In this document: one piece after another, positions 5,092 through 5,515 of the stretch
Position numbering within the stretch: the stretch's first letter is position 1
How the letters are laid out: the number at the start of each line of letters is the position of its first letter
NCBI GenBank assembly: GCA_003153915.1
Contig: PMBX01000172.1
Location: 1,967-7,481, forward strand
Reading direction: 5' to 3'
From: Phycisphaerales bacterium
GTDB lineage: Bacteria; Planctomycetota; Phycisphaerae; SM23-33
Length of the DNA: 5,515 nucleotides
Translations under genes and position numbers: made by a program
The notes under the pieces: model-generated
Databases searched by the model: none
What the model was told of the DNA's origin: nothing
Seen by the model: the letters and a program-made list of their open reading frames with translations, nothing else

Positions 5092-5515
5092 AACCGACCA
5101 GCCGGACCATCGACAAGCGCGGCGTGTTCGTCGCGGAGGTGCTGGCCAACCAGTCCCTGGGGGGCGATCACTTCCGCCTTCGCCTAGCCGTTGCGGATTT
5201 CCCCCAGGCCCGGCCGGGGCAGTTCGTCCAGGTACAGTGTCGCCCCACCGAACCGCAGCGGGATGGCGCTGTCTTGGAATGGGATGAGCGATACCCGCCC
5301 AAGCCCGGCCAAAGTGAACTGTGCGACAAGGAGCCTTTCCTCCGCCGGCCCATCAGCTTGGCCGGCTGCCGCGTCGGTCCCGACGGCAGGATGCAACTCC
5401 TGCTGATCTGCCGCGTGGTGGGCACGGGCACGCGATGGTTGTCGGGTCTGTCGGGGGGGGAGCAAATCAGCGTCCTTGGCCCGCTGGGCAACGGCTTTGC
5501 CATAAGCGATTCGGC
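5088..5515 (+). CDS. pyrK: PyrK-like dihydroorotate dehydrogenase electron-transfer subunit (3' end cut by window)
   Basis: The first 142 residues of a ferredoxin-reductase-like flavoprotein. In the family, PyrK carries FAD and a 2Fe-2S cluster and passes electrons between the PyrD subunit and NAD+ in pyrimidine synthesis. Visible features are PGQFVQVQC (43-51), the FAD-binding RRPISLAG (86-93), GTGTRWLSGL (112-121) and VLGPLGNGF (129-137), the usual order in PyrK. About 30 residues between the second strand and RRPIS (roughly 52-84) form an insert longer than in short PyrK proteins. The NAD-binding part and the cysteine cluster lie beyond the window. ATG 5088 is fixed by an in-frame stop at 5076-5078. 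It follows the nucleoside hydrolase by 54 bases and probably shares its transcript. Related reductase subunits of hydrogenases or sulfide dehydrogenases cannot be ruled out until the C-terminus and a neighbouring pyrD are seen. Confidence 0.78.
   Translation, partial: MKPTSRTIDKRGVFVAEVLANQSLGGDHFRLRLAVADFPQARPGQFVQVQCRPTEPQRDGAVLEWDERYPPKPGQSELCDKEPFLRRPISLAGCRVGPDGRMQLLLICRVVGTGTRWLSGLSGGEQISVLGPLGNGFAISDS

Noticed and set aside
4047..5171. A 374-codon open frame on the minus strand
   Set aside because: It lies fully antisense to the agmatinase end and the nucleoside hydrolase, whose family motifs are clear. Long antisense frames are expected in GC-rich genes.
1..5515. CRISPR array, insertion sequence, tRNA or rRNA gene
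   Set aside because: No regularly spaced repeats, transposase motifs, cloverleaf or rRNA sequence was seen on either strand.

Overview
The window suggests a GC-rich bacterium of the Planctomycetota (or a relative in the PVC group). The reasons are a secreted protease that combines dockerin-like calcium-loop repeats with a PEP-CTERM sorting tail, and the general gene style. This assignment is inferred from protein style, not from a marker gene.

Layout. (1) Positions 1-1008, plus strand: the 3' part of a trypsin-fold serine protease, followed by two pairs of dockerin-like loops, a proline linker and a PEP-CTERM tail. (2) 1009-1159: short gap between converging genes, holding a perfect 16-base palindrome. 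(3) 1160-1924, minus strand: a HAD-family hydrolase. (4) 1925-2537: about 610 bases without a protein gene but with signals. The minus strand has a near-consensus sigma70-type promoter (2148-2176), about 110 nt of foldable RNA and a clear intrinsic terminator (2035-2077). It then has a weaker second promoter and a hairpin over the ribosome-binding region of the HAD gene. The plus strand has a nested inverted repeat (2332-2402) and a promoter (2445-2472) for the next operon. (5) 2538-5515, plus strand: pyruvoyl-dependent arginine decarboxylase, agmatinase, a nucleoside hydrolase-family protein, and the start of a PyrK-like flavin/iron-sulfur electron-transfer subunit cut by the window end.

How the genes work together. 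The first two operon genes form a complete two-step route from arginine to agmatine to putrescine plus urea. The nucleoside hydrolase start overlaps the agmatinase stop (ATGA), so the two are probably translationally coupled. The PyrK-like gene follows after a short gap with an apparent three-codon mini-ORF whose stop overlaps its start. The join between polyamine synthesis and nucleoside/pyrimidine functions is the main biological question in the operon. The most notable non-coding object is the promoter-RNA-terminator unit upstream of the HAD gene, which is either a small RNA gene or an attenuator leader.
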